A stretch of 64,000 nucleotides of DNA from Clostridia bacterium (GTDB lineage: Bacteria > Bacillota > Clostridia > Oscillospirales > Acutalibacteraceae). A program made the translations under genes and the position numbers. Below are positions 1 through 7,808 of the stretch, piece by piece (position 1 is the first letter of the stretch; each line of letters opens with the position of its first letter). The stretch spans positions 1 through 64,000 of the forward strand of contig JAFUNA010000020.1 of assembly GCA_017473165.1 (NCBI GenBank), read 5' to 3'. The notes beneath the pieces were generated by a model that worked only from the letters and a program-made list of their open reading frames with translations, was not told the DNA's origin and did not search any database.

Positions 1-115
1 GCAGATTCTTCTACCTCATCTGGGATTGCCTCACCTGGAAATACAACGGCATTCTCTGGCTCTTTAAGCAGATTTTCGCTTGCTGAACTTAACAAAGTAA
101 CAACCACATAACACC
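1..115 (+). other. Unresolved left edge; possible 3' end of a gene
   Basis: Two plus-strand frames run in open from the window edge. One ends at 86 and encodes an aromatic, hydrophobic tail; the other ends at 111 and encodes a Ser/Thr-rich tail. Both lie just upstream of a terminator hairpin, so one of them is probably the C-terminus of a mobile-element gene. The visible part is too short to choose between them or assign a family. Confidence 0.25.
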
Positions 116-146
116 AAAGCCGACGGATTAAACCCCGTCGGCTTTT
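116..146. terminator. Bidirectional intrinsic terminator
   Basis: An 11-base-pair perfect stem (116-126 with 135-145) has a GC-rich core, an 8-base loop and a T-run on the plus side; the complementary A-run serves the minus strand. It separates whatever enters from the left from the convergent tnpV gene, whose stop is at 156. Confidence 0.8.
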
Positions 147-155
147 GCAATGATT

Positions 156-509
156 TTATCTGTAAACTATTTCATTGAGGAGGATTTCTTCGATGGCGCT
201 GATGATATTATTCATTCTTCCGATCCATTCCATCTGGTTGGTTGCTTTGAGTTCTTCTGTTACGTCGTATCTTTCACAGTAGAGGGGAAGAAGAGTATCA
301 AAGCGAATCTGCGCTTCGGAATCGATTTCATGAAGGTGGTCATCGAGCGTATCTCCTAAAACGAATCGGTTCCAGAGTGCGGGACGGTGATTTTTGAGAT
401 AATCTTTTCTCATTCTGCCGTATTTTCCGAGCGGTTTGTATTCTTTCTTCTTGAGTACAATGTCGGGGATGAAATAATCTCCGTTTCTTGTATATGTGAT
501 TTCAGTCAT
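156..509 (-). CDS. tnpV: TnpV-like transposon-encoded protein
   Basis: A 117-residue protein beginning MTEITYTRNGDYFIPDI, which I recognise as the conserved opening of the TnpV family carried by Tn4451-like and related clostridial mobilizable elements. The biochemical role of TnpV is not established. I chose the ATG at 507-509 rather than the longer frame starting at 575 because the family begins at this motif and the upstream codons overlap the preceding gene. The start lies inside the end of the DUF6809-like gene (8-base overlap), implying translational coupling. The rest of the protein is charged and mostly helical, with no membrane segment. It marks this end of the window as part of a mobile element. 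Confidence 0.8.
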   Translation of the reverse strand: MTEITYTRNGDYFIPDIVLKKKEYKPLGKYGRMRKDYLKNHRPALWNRFVLGDTLDDHLHEIDSEAQIRFDTLLPLYCERYDVTEELKATNQMEWIGRMNNIISAIEEILLNEIVYR

Positions 510-789
510 TGCAATTATCCTTTCTTTCAACAAATGTGTCGTATGTGAATCTTGCTCCAATTTTGAAACCGGCAATGAAGCTGTCTGCGTTGCAGATGCT
601 TAAGAAGCTGATGTATGTATCAACGTAATCGTTAAACAGTTCTTTATCTTCATCGTTCAGAGTGTCAAACAGATGCTTTTCTTTTTGGGCGAGTTCGTTC
701 AGACATTTCATAACTTTCGGTTTAAGTTCGGTTGTACATTCCTGCGGTTCGATGTTTCCGTAATAAAATTCTTCAATAAAGTATGACAT
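502..789 (-). CDS. DUF6809-like small mobile-element protein
   Basis: A 95-residue acidic protein starting MSYFIEEFYYGNIEPQE, a pattern I associate with the DUF6809 family found beside TnpV in Firmicute mobile elements; its function is unknown. The start at 787-789 is preferred over an in-frame codon at 807 because a purine-rich GGAGAA-type site precedes it and family members begin MSYF. It is the first gene of a two-gene unit with tnpV. The predicted protein is helical, with no transmembrane segment and no recognisable DNA-binding motif. Confidence 0.7.
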   Translation of the reverse strand: MSYFIEEFYYGNIEPQECTTELKPKVMKCLNELAQKEKHLFDTLNDEDKELFNDYVDTYISFLSICNADSFIAGFKIGARFTYDTFVERKDNCND

Positions 790-1128
790 TGTTATTCTCC
801 AATTCAATATTTTACGGAATGATTGACTGAATAATCGTTAAAAAATTAGATTGTTTAAACTTAATGCACGCGGTTTTTTGAACCAAAAACATAAAAGAAA
901 AAATTGAATTTTTCAGAATGATGTTGTCGGCAAATTTTGAGAAGTGGCAGAAATTGTCATTCTTCTAACACGGCTTCTAACATCTTTCTAACATTTGTGC
1001 AAAATTTCTGCACGAGAAAAATGTTTTTGATGAAAAATTGGCAGATTATTGTTCATAATAAACAAATGAGCAAACTGTATAACACTAAATAACAGTAATA
1101 AATACCAAAAATCAAACCTCCGGATGAA
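790..1128. other. AT-rich element end with phased repeats
   Basis: No gene is supported here. The stretch holds three copies of TTCTAACA (963-970, 975-982, 986-993) spaced 11-12 bases apart, about one helical turn, followed by an inverted repeat GTGCA/TGCAC (997-1013). A copy of AACAGTAAT at 1091-1099 is the reverse complement of the motif repeated at 1308-1328 on the other side of the tRNA fragment. This is the kind of layout seen where integrase and excisionase bind at the end of an integrative element; the binding role is inference. Confidence 0.45.
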
Positions 1129-1173
1129 CTCCAAAACCGCGTGCCGAGGGTTCAAGTCCTTCTGCCCCTGCCA
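1129..1173 (+). other. tRNA-Trp 3' fragment; probable attachment-site core
   Basis: These 45 bases match the 3' half of a tRNA-Trp: anticodon loop with CCA (CTCCAAAAC), a T-arm (GAGGG TTCAAGT CCTTC), the acceptor 3' strand TGCCCCT, discriminator G and encoded CCA. The 5' half (an AGGGGCA acceptor strand, D-arm) is missing upstream, and the 5' side of the anticodon stem does not pair. It is therefore not a functional tRNA but the duplicated 3' end left when an element integrates into a tRNA gene. The neighbouring recombinase and short repeats on both sides fit that reading. Confidence 0.8.
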
Positions 1174-1176
1174 GAA

Positions 1177-1220
1177 AAAAGTCCGGAAATCCTTGATATA
1201 TAAGGGTTTCAGGACTTTTC
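1177..1220. repeat. Long hairpin after the tRNA fragment
   Basis: AAAAGTCC.GAAA.CCTT on the left pairs with AAGGGTTTC.GGACTTTT on the right around a short AT loop, giving a long stem with minor mismatches. It could end transcription from the original tRNA locus or be part of the attachment-site structure. Confidence 0.55.
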
Positions 1221-1307
1221 TTGTGCCTTTTATTACAAAGTGGATTTATCTCAATATTATTCCGATGTGGAATTATAAAACACCTTTTAGACCCTGTTTT
1301 TACTGAA

Positions 1308-1328
1308 ATTACTGTCAAAATTACTGTC
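1308..1328. repeat. Tandem ATTACTGTC motifs; candidate integrase arm sites
   Basis: ATTACTGTC occurs at 1308-1316 and 1320-1328, 12 bases apart. The first eight bases recur in inverted orientation at 1092-1099, on the other side of the tRNA fragment. Short repeats on both flanks of a core are typical of arm-type sites bound by the N-terminal domain of tyrosine recombinases. No binding evidence is available. Confidence 0.4.
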
Positions 1329-1330
1329 AA

Positions 1331-1358
1331 AAAACCGACGATTTTTTCGTCGGTTTTT
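1331..1358 (-). terminator. Terminator after the recombinase gene
   Basis: An 11-base-pair stem (1331-1341 with 1347-1357) with A- and T-runs on its two sides lies immediately after the recombinase stop at 1365. It can act in either direction. Confidence 0.75.
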
Positions 1359-1364
1359 CGCATC

Positions 1365-2831
1365 TTAAATGATAAAACCGTTCATAACTGCATCCTGATA
1401 TTCATCAAATATTTTTACATAAATTCTTGCAGTGAAAGCAGGGTCGCAATGCCCCAAAAGCTTTGATACAAGCTCGATCTGGCCGTTTGACTGTTTGTAA
1501 GCCATTGATGCAAAGGTGTGGCGAAGAGTATGGATCCCACATCTTTTAATACCTGCATGGTCAAGAACAGAATAGAATCTTTTTTCGAGACTTCTATGAC
1601 CGAATATCTCTCCGTTTGGTCCGTGAAGAATCAATCCGTTATAATTTTCTGGTTCTCGTGCTTTCAATTCTTTAATAATCTGAAGGATTTCCGGATTGAG
1701 TTTCATTTTTCTTGATGAATTTTTTGTTTTTGGTGTTTGAAGGTATCTTTCTCTTTTGCCGGTGCATACTCCGTGTTCATCCCTGACTTTGACGGTTGTT
1801 GCAGTTTTAGTTATTTTATAGACACCGGTTTCGAAATCAATATCTGGATATCTTGTTGCAAGTGCCTCACCGGCTCTTATTCCGGTGTTTAGCCTAAAAA
1901 TCAGGAATGGTGCCTGCGGAAACCTTTCTACACCGTTTTTGTATTTAGTGTAGCAGGTTTTTTTGAAAAGTTCGATTTCTTCTTCATTGAAGACTTTGAT
2001 ATCGTTATAATCCTCGTCGTCTTCGATGATAATTTTTTCATCTTTTTTGATATGAGCAAGTTTTGCAGGATTCGTTTTTGTTATTCCGTATGTCATAGCA
2101 AAATTAAAGAAATCTGTTAAAAAGTCTTTAGTTTTCTTTTGTGTGCTTTCCGAATAACCTCTTTGTGCGGTGATGTTAAGTATTTTCTGTACACAGAAAA
2201 CATCAAATTTCTCAATGTTATCTGTATCGATTTCTTTTAAAGCAGGAAGAATCTGATACTGGAAGGTTTGTTCAAGACGGTCAAAAGTTGAAGGTTTTAC
2301 GGAATTGATTTTGATTTCATAAAGCCATCGTTGCATTTCATCCTGAATTCTCTTTCCTTTTTGTGTATAGGATTTGGGATCCCAGTTTTCAAGAAAGTCG
2401 TGTTTTTGACCGCGAACTTCATTTCTTGTTTTAAGATACGTGTTTTCTCTGAATACTTCGGCATAAAGGATGTATGCCACAAGAAAAACAATCGCGGCAA
2501 CGATTACAACGCCTTTTGGCAGCGTGAGCCATCCAAAACGAAAATCCAAGCCCGCAACAATGAAACCGGACATAAACATAAGACCGCTCAATTTTACAAC
2601 AATGCTTTGTTCCCGTTGCTTTTCTTTTGCATCAAGTCTGCTTTTTAATAGGTCAGGATTTTTGAACATCATAACAATTCCTGCCAAACACATCGGTACA
2701 AATAAAATTCCCATAAACAGCCATCCGTTAAAGAATGATAAAGTACCCGCAGGCAGAAATATCATTAACCCAATCAAAACAAATCCGAATAAAAACTTGG
2801 CTATTGCTTGGATAAATAGCTTTATTGTCAT
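1365..2831 (-). CDS. Chimeric ORF: ICMT-like membrane N-terminus fused to a tyrosine recombinase
   Basis: A single 488-codon frame joins two unrelated proteins. Residues 1 to about 133 are the N-terminal half of an isoprenylcysteine carboxyl methyltransferase-family membrane protein: four hydrophobic helices, the NPDLLKSRL segment and the AEVFRENTYL motif just before the family's usual RHPMY catalytic region, which is absent. From about residue 134 the sequence becomes a phage-type tyrosine recombinase with an SAM-like core-binding region (about 165-260) and a full catalytic set: R319, K368, H434, R437, H461, Y471. The start has a good GGAG site. The methyltransferase half must be inactive; the recombinase half could still work if made from an internal start near M166 or released from the membrane. 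It is next to the tRNA-Trp attachment core. A deletion or illegitimate recombination near 2432 is the simplest origin. Confidence 0.85.
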   Translation of the reverse strand: MTIKLFIQAIAKFLFGFVLIGLMIFLPAGTLSFFNGWLFMGILFVPMCLAGIVMMFKNPDLLKSRLDAKEKQREQSIVVKLSGLMFMSGFIVAGLDFRFGWLTLPKGVVIVAAIVFLVAYILYAEVFRENTYLKTRNEVRGQKHDFLENWDPKSYTQKGKRIQDEMQRWLYEIKINSVKPSTFDRLEQTFQYQILPALKEIDTDNIEKFDVFCVQKILNITAQRGYSESTQKKTKDFLTDFFNFAMTYGITKTNPAKLAHIKKDEKIIIEDDEDYNDIKVFNEEEIELFKKTCYTKYKNGVERFPQAPFLIFRLNTGIRAGEALATRYPDIDFETGVYKITKTATTVKVRDEHGVCTGKRERYLQTPKTKNSSRKMKLNPEILQIIKELKAREPENYNGLILHGPNGEIFGHRSLEKRFYSVLDHAGIKRCGIHTLRHTFASMAYKQSNGQIELVSKLLGHCDPAFTARIYVKIFDEYQDAVMNGFII

Positions 2832-2843
2832 AACAATTCTCCG

Positions 2844-3123
2844 TTAGGGTAACGAGTATAATCCGAACCGTGTTTTTTGTCGGATTATTTTCGCTGTTTC
2901 TGTGTTAAAATACTCACAAATCCGTCCAGGATTTGCTCCGTTTTTGCCTTGAACCATCTGAAAATTCTCTCGACAAAAAATCTTCGACCCGAAAACGAAG
3001 GATTTTCAGATGATTTTTGGCGGTTGAGGGTGTCGACAGGCTGACGCCTTTCTAATCCGAAACTCCGAAAAGCACTGAAAAGACTCGCTTTAGGGCAGGT
3101 TCGGATTATAATCGTTACCCTAA
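2844..3123. mobile_element. 280-bp MITE-like element with 26-bp terminal inverted repeats
   Basis: The ends 2844-2869 and 3098-3123 are inverted copies differing at one position; each begins TTAGGGTAACGA and runs inward to TAATCCGAACC. There is no open frame of note between them. The interior has a second hairpin in which CATCTGAAAATTC near 2957 pairs with a copy ending in TTTTCAGATG near 3015, plus further partial copies of TCGGATTA. This size, the near-perfect terminal repeats and the lack of coding capacity match a non-autonomous miniature transposable element. It sits 12 bases upstream of the chimeric ORF start and just after the GH42-like gene stop. A target-site duplication is not obvious. 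Confidence 0.75.
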
Positions 3124-3135
3124 TCTCTTAATACA

Positions 3136-4923
3136 TCAGTCAAGCCTGAAAAGCCTTGTTTCGCCCTTTTGCATCTTAATCGTAAAGCTGTCTTCAGTGC
3201 CTTGATAAGTACTGCCGAGTAACTCATTAATATTTCTTTCCTTGCCGATATTAAGTGTTTTTTCACCGTCTGTTACGGCATAAATGCAGATATAGTTTTC
3301 ATTAACATAAATAATATCGTCGGTTTCGCAGTAAATATGAACTCCGTTTGCTTTGCAGAAAGCTCTCAGCTCGGTTACCGTGAATTTCTCTTTAAGAGGC
3401 GAGGTCATAATATAGGGAACGTCATTCATTTTGCAAAGATTACGGGCGTTTTCCATATAAGTTGTCTTTGCGCTTGATAATAAAATAACTGCCTCATAAT
3501 TATGATAAACCGCCTCAAAATCATAAACATCATAAATATCATACGGCGTACCCATAAGACCGAGCTGTTCTCGCTGAGTGTGGAAAACGTTTCGCAACGA
3601 ACAGTTTGTGAGATATTTATAGGCACTTTCGTCAACGAATACCGCAACTTCCGCCTTCGAACTTCTGTTGGCATCGGTTAAGCTTTGCTCATATATACTC
3701 TTGTAGGTTGCCATTTCGTTCATGATATCATCATCGGCATACCAGCCGCCCCACATATCAAACCACCACAGTGCATTGCCTTTTATAAGCTGGCGTGCAA
3801 ACGATCTTCGAATTTCGTTTATGGCCTGAAACTTTGATTCTCTCGGCTGCCAAACGGGAGCGGAAAGAAGTCCGTTGGGGTCGGTTGACGGGTCTTTCAG
3901 AGAAAGAGGAACAGTCAGATGGGTTCTTATATCGCATTCCTGAAAGCACATCTTTCCATGCAGACGAACAGAATCGGCAGGATACATTTCAGTCCAGTCC
4001 ATATCGGGAGAACGAGTGCCGATATATGAATTCGGTGAACAGATGAAGTTAATATTTTTGTCTTTCAATATATAATTGAGTGCGTGATTGCCTTGCAAGG
4101 GGTTGGTAACTTCAAGCGTGTAGCCGTAAAATGTACCTACAACAACATTGTTACCCGTTTCCTCTTTTACAATCCAAGCAAAGTGACTTATGGCTTGAGC
4201 GATTTTGAAATTTGCAAACTCTATATAGCGTGAAAGATATTCGTCGTTGAAATAATTTGTCTTTTTATCGAGCAAGGTTAAATCGGGCAAACCTTTGTAC
4301 TCGATTTCGGGGTAATACTCTTCAAGAAAAGCTTTGAAGCTTTCTTTTGCGCATTCACCGTAACCGCCGTTCATATCAAAATGGAACCATTCTTCCGTTT
4401 GTCCGCCTGCAATCTGATAACCCACAATATGTGAGGCATATTTGCAGGAGTTTGCATACTGCGTGAATTCACGCAAAAACTGCGATGCATTGTCACGCCA
4501 TTTCTGCGAATAGAAGGATTCTCTGCAAGGAATGCCGTCTTTTATGTTCAATTCATCGGGGTTTTCTTCTTCCCACCAGACGGGCAAACTGATATTGACT
4601 CTCGGGATTATGTAAGCATCGGGACAGGCTTCAAGAATATTTTCGACAGCCTCATCAAACAGCGAAAAATCGGGAGCATCCTTTACATCAAAAATACCTT
4701 TTTTGAATGGCGTCAGTCCGTCTGTAATGCTTATCCATCTGCCCGAAAACAGAACGGGCACAGAAAAGAATTTATAGCCCGCAGCCGCAAAATCGTCATA
4801 CTCATTGAACTTTTCAAGATAAGTCATATATGCAACTGCAGCGTGCGGTTCGCCGTTGATATAAAGTGTGGGCACACCGCCGCAATTCTTGATTTCCGAA
4901 TGAATTCCTGCATATTTATCCAT
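3136..4923 (-). CDS. Putative clan GH-A glycoside hydrolase (GH42-like)
   Basis: A 595-residue cytoplasmic protein with a TIM-barrel layout like beta-galactosidases of GH42. It opens with a GGVPTLYINGEP substrate-loop motif. GGQTEEW (E177/E178) lies where the acid/base glutamate at the end of strand 4 is expected, and FQECDIRTH (E329) where the nucleophile is expected. A Rossmann-like middle domain follows (about 430-520), as in the GH42 trimerisation domain. The ATG at 4923 has an AAGAGG site; the frame is open upstream to a GTG at 5058, and in another frame the same stretch encodes a 12-codon peptide with its own strong ribosome site. The family is distant, so substrate is unknown; a beta-galactoside or beta-glucoside is likeliest. 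Gene order suggests it follows the acetyltransferase at 5109. Confidence 0.6.
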   Translation of the reverse strand: MDKYAGIHSEIKNCGGVPTLYINGEPHAAVAYMTYLEKFNEYDDFAAAGYKFFSVPVLFSGRWISITDGLTPFKKGIFDVKDAPDFSLFDEAVENILEACPDAYIIPRVNISLPVWWEEENPDELNIKDGIPCRESFYSQKWRDNASQFLREFTQYANSCKYASHIVGYQIAGGQTEEWFHFDMNGGYGECAKESFKAFLEEYYPEIEYKGLPDLTLLDKKTNYFNDEYLSRYIEFANFKIAQAISHFAWIVKEETGNNVVVGTFYGYTLEVTNPLQGNHALNYILKDKNINFICSPNSYIGTRSPDMDWTEMYPADSVRLHGKMCFQECDIRTHLTVPLSLKDPSTDPNGLLSAPVWQPRESKFQAINEIRRSFARQLIKGNALWWFDMWGGWYADDDIMNEMATYKSIYEQSLTDANRSSKAEVAVFVDESAYKYLTNCSLRNVFHTQREQLGLMGTPYDIYDVYDFEAVYHNYEAVILLSSAKTTYMENARNLCKMNDVPYIMTSPLKEKFTVTELRAFCKANGVHIYCETDDIIYVNENYICIYAVTDGEKTLNIGKERNINELLGSTYQGTEDSFTIKMQKGETRLFRLD

Positions 4924-5108
4924 ATCGTGCACAACCTCTTGAGTTGAAATTTCGTAATCCGTTTCCTTCAATGGCTTTTGAAAGTTAAAAACACAACCTA
5001 AAATAGTGGTTAGAGACAAAATAAACTGATGATTTTTTGAACAAGCATATATCCTCACCTCGTTAAGATAGTAAAAATGATATTACGGCAAAAATTGATT
5101 TATCAAAC

Positions 5109-5750
5109 TCAATTAAGCTCCGATATTTTCTCTTCAAGCTTCTGAACGAACTGACCGACGAAATATCCGTCAATAAAGCGGTGGTTCACGTCAAGAGTCA
5201 TATTGATAATATACTTGCTGTTTTGTTCTTTGTATTTACCCCATACAAGAATAGGTGCGGTATCGTCTTTGAGTTTCGGGTCGGTGTAATCACGCTCGTT
5301 TGAACACATTGTAATATCCGCCCAAGGGATGCACGAAAAAACAATTTGCGATTCTCTTAATCCGCCGAGAGAATATACCGACAAAGGATTGTTTTCACTT
5401 TCCTTGCGGGCATTTGTTGCAAATTCAATAATATCTCCGTCGCAGGGAAGCGACACCATATGAAAGCTTGTTGCACCTTTTTTTAAATCTGTAAAACAAG
5501 GCACACGTCGGTCAATTCTAAAGACTTTGTTATCCTCTGTTTCAAGCAGAAATTCGTCAATTTCGTTAATTGATTGAGTGCAAAGATATATCAGAGAATA
5601 ATAGAACGAAATCTTGCTTTTTCTTGTAAATGCAAGCAGATTTGTTACGTCAATATTGAATGCAACGCAGTAATGCGGTGTTGCAATGTTTGAATAAAAC
5701 TCAAAATGCTCTTTTCTGTCCCAAGCATTTATATCAATTTCTTTTCTCAT
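5109..5750 (-). CDS. Chloramphenicol acetyltransferase-like acyltransferase
   Basis: A 213-residue protein of the CAT superfamily (trimeric acetyl-CoA-dependent acetyltransferases). The active-site motif HRFIDG (H190, D194) sits near the C-terminus as in CatA, and the N-terminal WDRKEHFEFY block is typical. Length matches type A CAT (about 215-220). Many chromosomal members in Clostridia do not confer chloramphenicol resistance, so the true acceptor is uncertain. It lies 68 bases after the membrane protein gene ending at 5819 on the same strand, so is probably co-transcribed with it; a ribosome site (GGAGATG) precedes the ATG at 5750. Confidence 0.8.
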   Translation of the reverse strand: MRKEIDINAWDRKEHFEFYSNIATPHYCVAFNIDVTNLLAFTRKSKISFYYSLIYLCTQSINEIDEFLLETEDNKVFRIDRRVPCFTDLKKGATSFHMVSLPCDGDIIEFATNARKESENNPLSVYSLGGLRESQIVFSCIPWADITMCSNERDYTDPKLKDDTAPILVWGKYKEQNSKYIINMTLDVNHRFIDGYFVGQFVQKLEEKISELN

Positions 5751-5818
5751 AAAAACATCTCCGTAAATTCTTATTGACGAACGAAACGATTCCGTAATCT
5801 GTTACGGTGCAGTGTTGT

Positions 5819-7189
5819 TCATACATTATTGTCACTTCGCTTCTTAAATAACATAAAAGAATACACGAGCACCGATAAGGCCGAAATAATAACGAGAATA
5901 TTGTGTAATGTGTTTATTTCAACTATTGCTCTGTGTTCCGCTGAAGCAACAAAGAAATACGATAAAAACATAAATATTATAAATACCGGCAGCAAAATCC
6001 TTGCAAGCCATTCCATACCCATCTTCTCTGCGTTGATGCCGCCTTTTTTAACAAGCAACACAATGAGAATTGCGGTTAAAATAACCGCTGCAGATGTTGC
6101 AATAATCTGAACTGTATCCGAACTGTCGAAACGCCTTGCGATGGGGCGGACAAGGTTTACACCGATTGTGCCGATAAAGCCTGCGATAAATATAAGAACT
6201 TTCTTCGTTTTTTCTGGAATTTTTGAAAACGCAACTTCGGCAACATCTTCGCTTTGTTTCAAAGACAACAGAACGGCGGTAATTATAACACCTGCAATAA
6301 ATCCCGTGAAATATTCCCAGCAGGACCACGCATATATAAAATCTCCCTCGTACTGTATTCCGAGCTGACGGTAACCGCCTTTTGTAAACCAGAAAAACAA
6401 ATCGGATACCGTTATTGAAAAACCGAATGCTCCGCAAACAAGAGCACCCACTTTTGAGGCAACTTTATCTTTAACGATAAATCTTGCGGCAAGTATTGCA
6501 CCCAAAGCCCTGATTGCGGAAGAAACAGCCTGAATTTCAGAGAAATAATTTCTGCCGCCTATAGTCTTTTTGCTCCAGGAAATATCCGCAAAGTGCTGCA
6601 TAAATACTTTGTATGCAGAACCCTCTATGCCTGCTGTTTTAAGTCCTTCTTCAAAAAGGTCAACAGCTTCGGGCTGAATGAGCTGCACAATCCAATGTGA
6701 AATGCTTGCTTTTGAAACAATGTCAAAAATCAGAAATACACCGATAACAACTATAAAATCTTTTAATTTCCATTGATGTGAGCTGAAACCTCTGCCGAGC
6801 AGCACACCGAACAATCCCGCAACACCAAAGCCGACGCAACACATCATAAATGCGCCTGACACAGGTGATATGTATCTGAAAATATGCTCTGCACCCTCAA
6901 CTTCACTTTCACGGATAACGCCCGTTATCTGGGTTAATATTGTTCCCCAACTCGGAACGGTCAGAATAAAGGACATAGCGGTTAAGGAAAGCCAGCCTAA
7001 ATCAAGTTTTTTTCGTTCACCCATAACGGTTGTGATAAAGAGCAGGTAAACAAAACCGACATTAAATACGCCTGCCTCCGAACCCCAACCGCGTGAACCG
7101 CGGAGACGCCACAAAAAACCGAGAAGAAGTCCACCGACAAGAATAATCAGAATTTTTTGCCATAAAGGTTTTTTCTCTGTGTTGCTCAT
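5819..7189 (-). CDS. Polytopic membrane protein of unknown function
   Basis: A 456-residue protein with about ten hydrophobic helices and short loops, beginning MSNTEKKPLWQKILIILVGG. Features include a RLRGSRGWGSEAG loop after the first helix and a conserved-looking WSCWEYFTGF segment near residue 295. I recognise no transporter signature and do not assign a substrate. The ATG at 7189 is chosen over an upstream frame start at 7267 because an AAAGGAG site lies 7 bases before it. A promoter at 7235-7264 fits this start. The downstream gene encodes a CAT-like acyltransferase; an acyl-transfer role for the pair is only a guess. Confidence 0.75.
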   Translation of the reverse strand: MSNTEKKPLWQKILIILVGGLLLGFLWRLRGSRGWGSEAGVFNVGFVYLLFITTVMGERKKLDLGWLSLTAMSFILTVPSWGTILTQITGVIRESEVEGAEHIFRYISPVSGAFMMCCVGFGVAGLFGVLLGRGFSSHQWKLKDFIVVIGVFLIFDIVSKASISHWIVQLIQPEAVDLFEEGLKTAGIEGSAYKVFMQHFADISWSKKTIGGRNYFSEIQAVSSAIRALGAILAARFIVKDKVASKVGALVCGAFGFSITVSDLFFWFTKGGYRQLGIQYEGDFIYAWSCWEYFTGFIAGVIITAVLLSLKQSEDVAEVAFSKIPEKTKKVLIFIAGFIGTIGVNLVRPIARRFDSSDTVQIIATSAAVILTAILIVLLVKKGGINAEKMGMEWLARILLPVFIIFMFLSYFFVASAEHRAIVEINTLHNILVIISALSVLVYSFMLFKKRSDNNV

Positions 7190-7234
7190 TGTTTTTCTCC
7201 TTTTCCCCAAATGTAAACATCGTTTCTTTCTCAA

Positions 7235-7264
7235 ATTATAGCATTGATTATGATTAAAATGCAA
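7235..7264 (-). promoter_or_regulatory. Sigma-A-type promoter for the membrane protein gene
   Basis: On the minus strand TTGCAT (7259-7264) and TATAAT (7235-7240) are separated by 18 bases, 46 bases upstream of the ATG at 7189. Confidence 0.65.
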
Positions 7265-7267
7265 CAA

Positions 7268-7766
7268 TTTTAAAGTATTGCTCTTTTAAATTTATACCCA
7301 ATGTTTCGTAAATACTCATTATTTGTTTCGCTGTAGAACAAAATGCAGAATTCCCACCTCGTTTATCATAGGTGCAGACGAAAACACTATCGGTCTTTCT
7401 TTTCGACTATAAGTTTCGTGTAAACATAATCAATAGTTGGTAACGCTCTACAGCTTGAATCTGTTTTTGTTGTCTTGCCGTGTTTGTTTTTTGATATATT
7501 TTAATTAACAACAAGGTCATCCCGCCATACCGCCAAAATATTATTTATTATCTATTCGATATTCCTTATTATTTCATTTTGCGTTGTAAGGGAGAGGGCA
7601 CCCCTCCCGAAAAATTGTGCTAAACTTGCCGGACATCGTCCCCTACGGCTGAAATAAGATTTCACGGTTAAAATCGGTCATAGACGGAGCCTATCCGACT
7701 CTTTGCACTTACCACTTTGAACTTTGCACCTAAAATTCACTGTTAATCAAAGTATATAATAAGAAA
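7268..7766. other. 500-bp intergenic stretch without a supported gene
   Basis: No frame of useful length with a ribosome site is present. A GC hairpin with GGGAG/CCCTCCC arms lies near 7591-7610. The segment 7620-7735 has a mixed composition resembling decayed coding or repeat sequence. It may be a degenerate dispersed repeat; I cannot identify it. Confidence 0.4.
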
Positions 7767-7808
7767 AGCCGACTGCGAAGATATGAATTCGCAGCGGCTA
7801 TCTTTTTT
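7767..7808. terminator. Bidirectional terminator at the end of the carbohydrate operon
   Basis: AGCCGACTGCGAA pairs with TTCGCAGCGGCT (7767-7799, one internal mismatch). A T-run follows on the plus strand and CTTTTCTT on the minus strand. It ends the minus-strand operon whose last stop is at 7808. Confidence 0.75.

Noticed and set aside
1112-1363. Minus-strand ORF of 83 codons over the tRNA-Trp fragment
   Set aside because: Its C-terminal AEGLEPSARGFG phrase is the antisense translation of a tRNA 3' end, a common false protein.
2844-3123. Inverted repeats as a plain terminator
   Set aside because: The arms are 280 bases apart with near-perfect ends and lack a T-run; a miniature transposable element explains this better.
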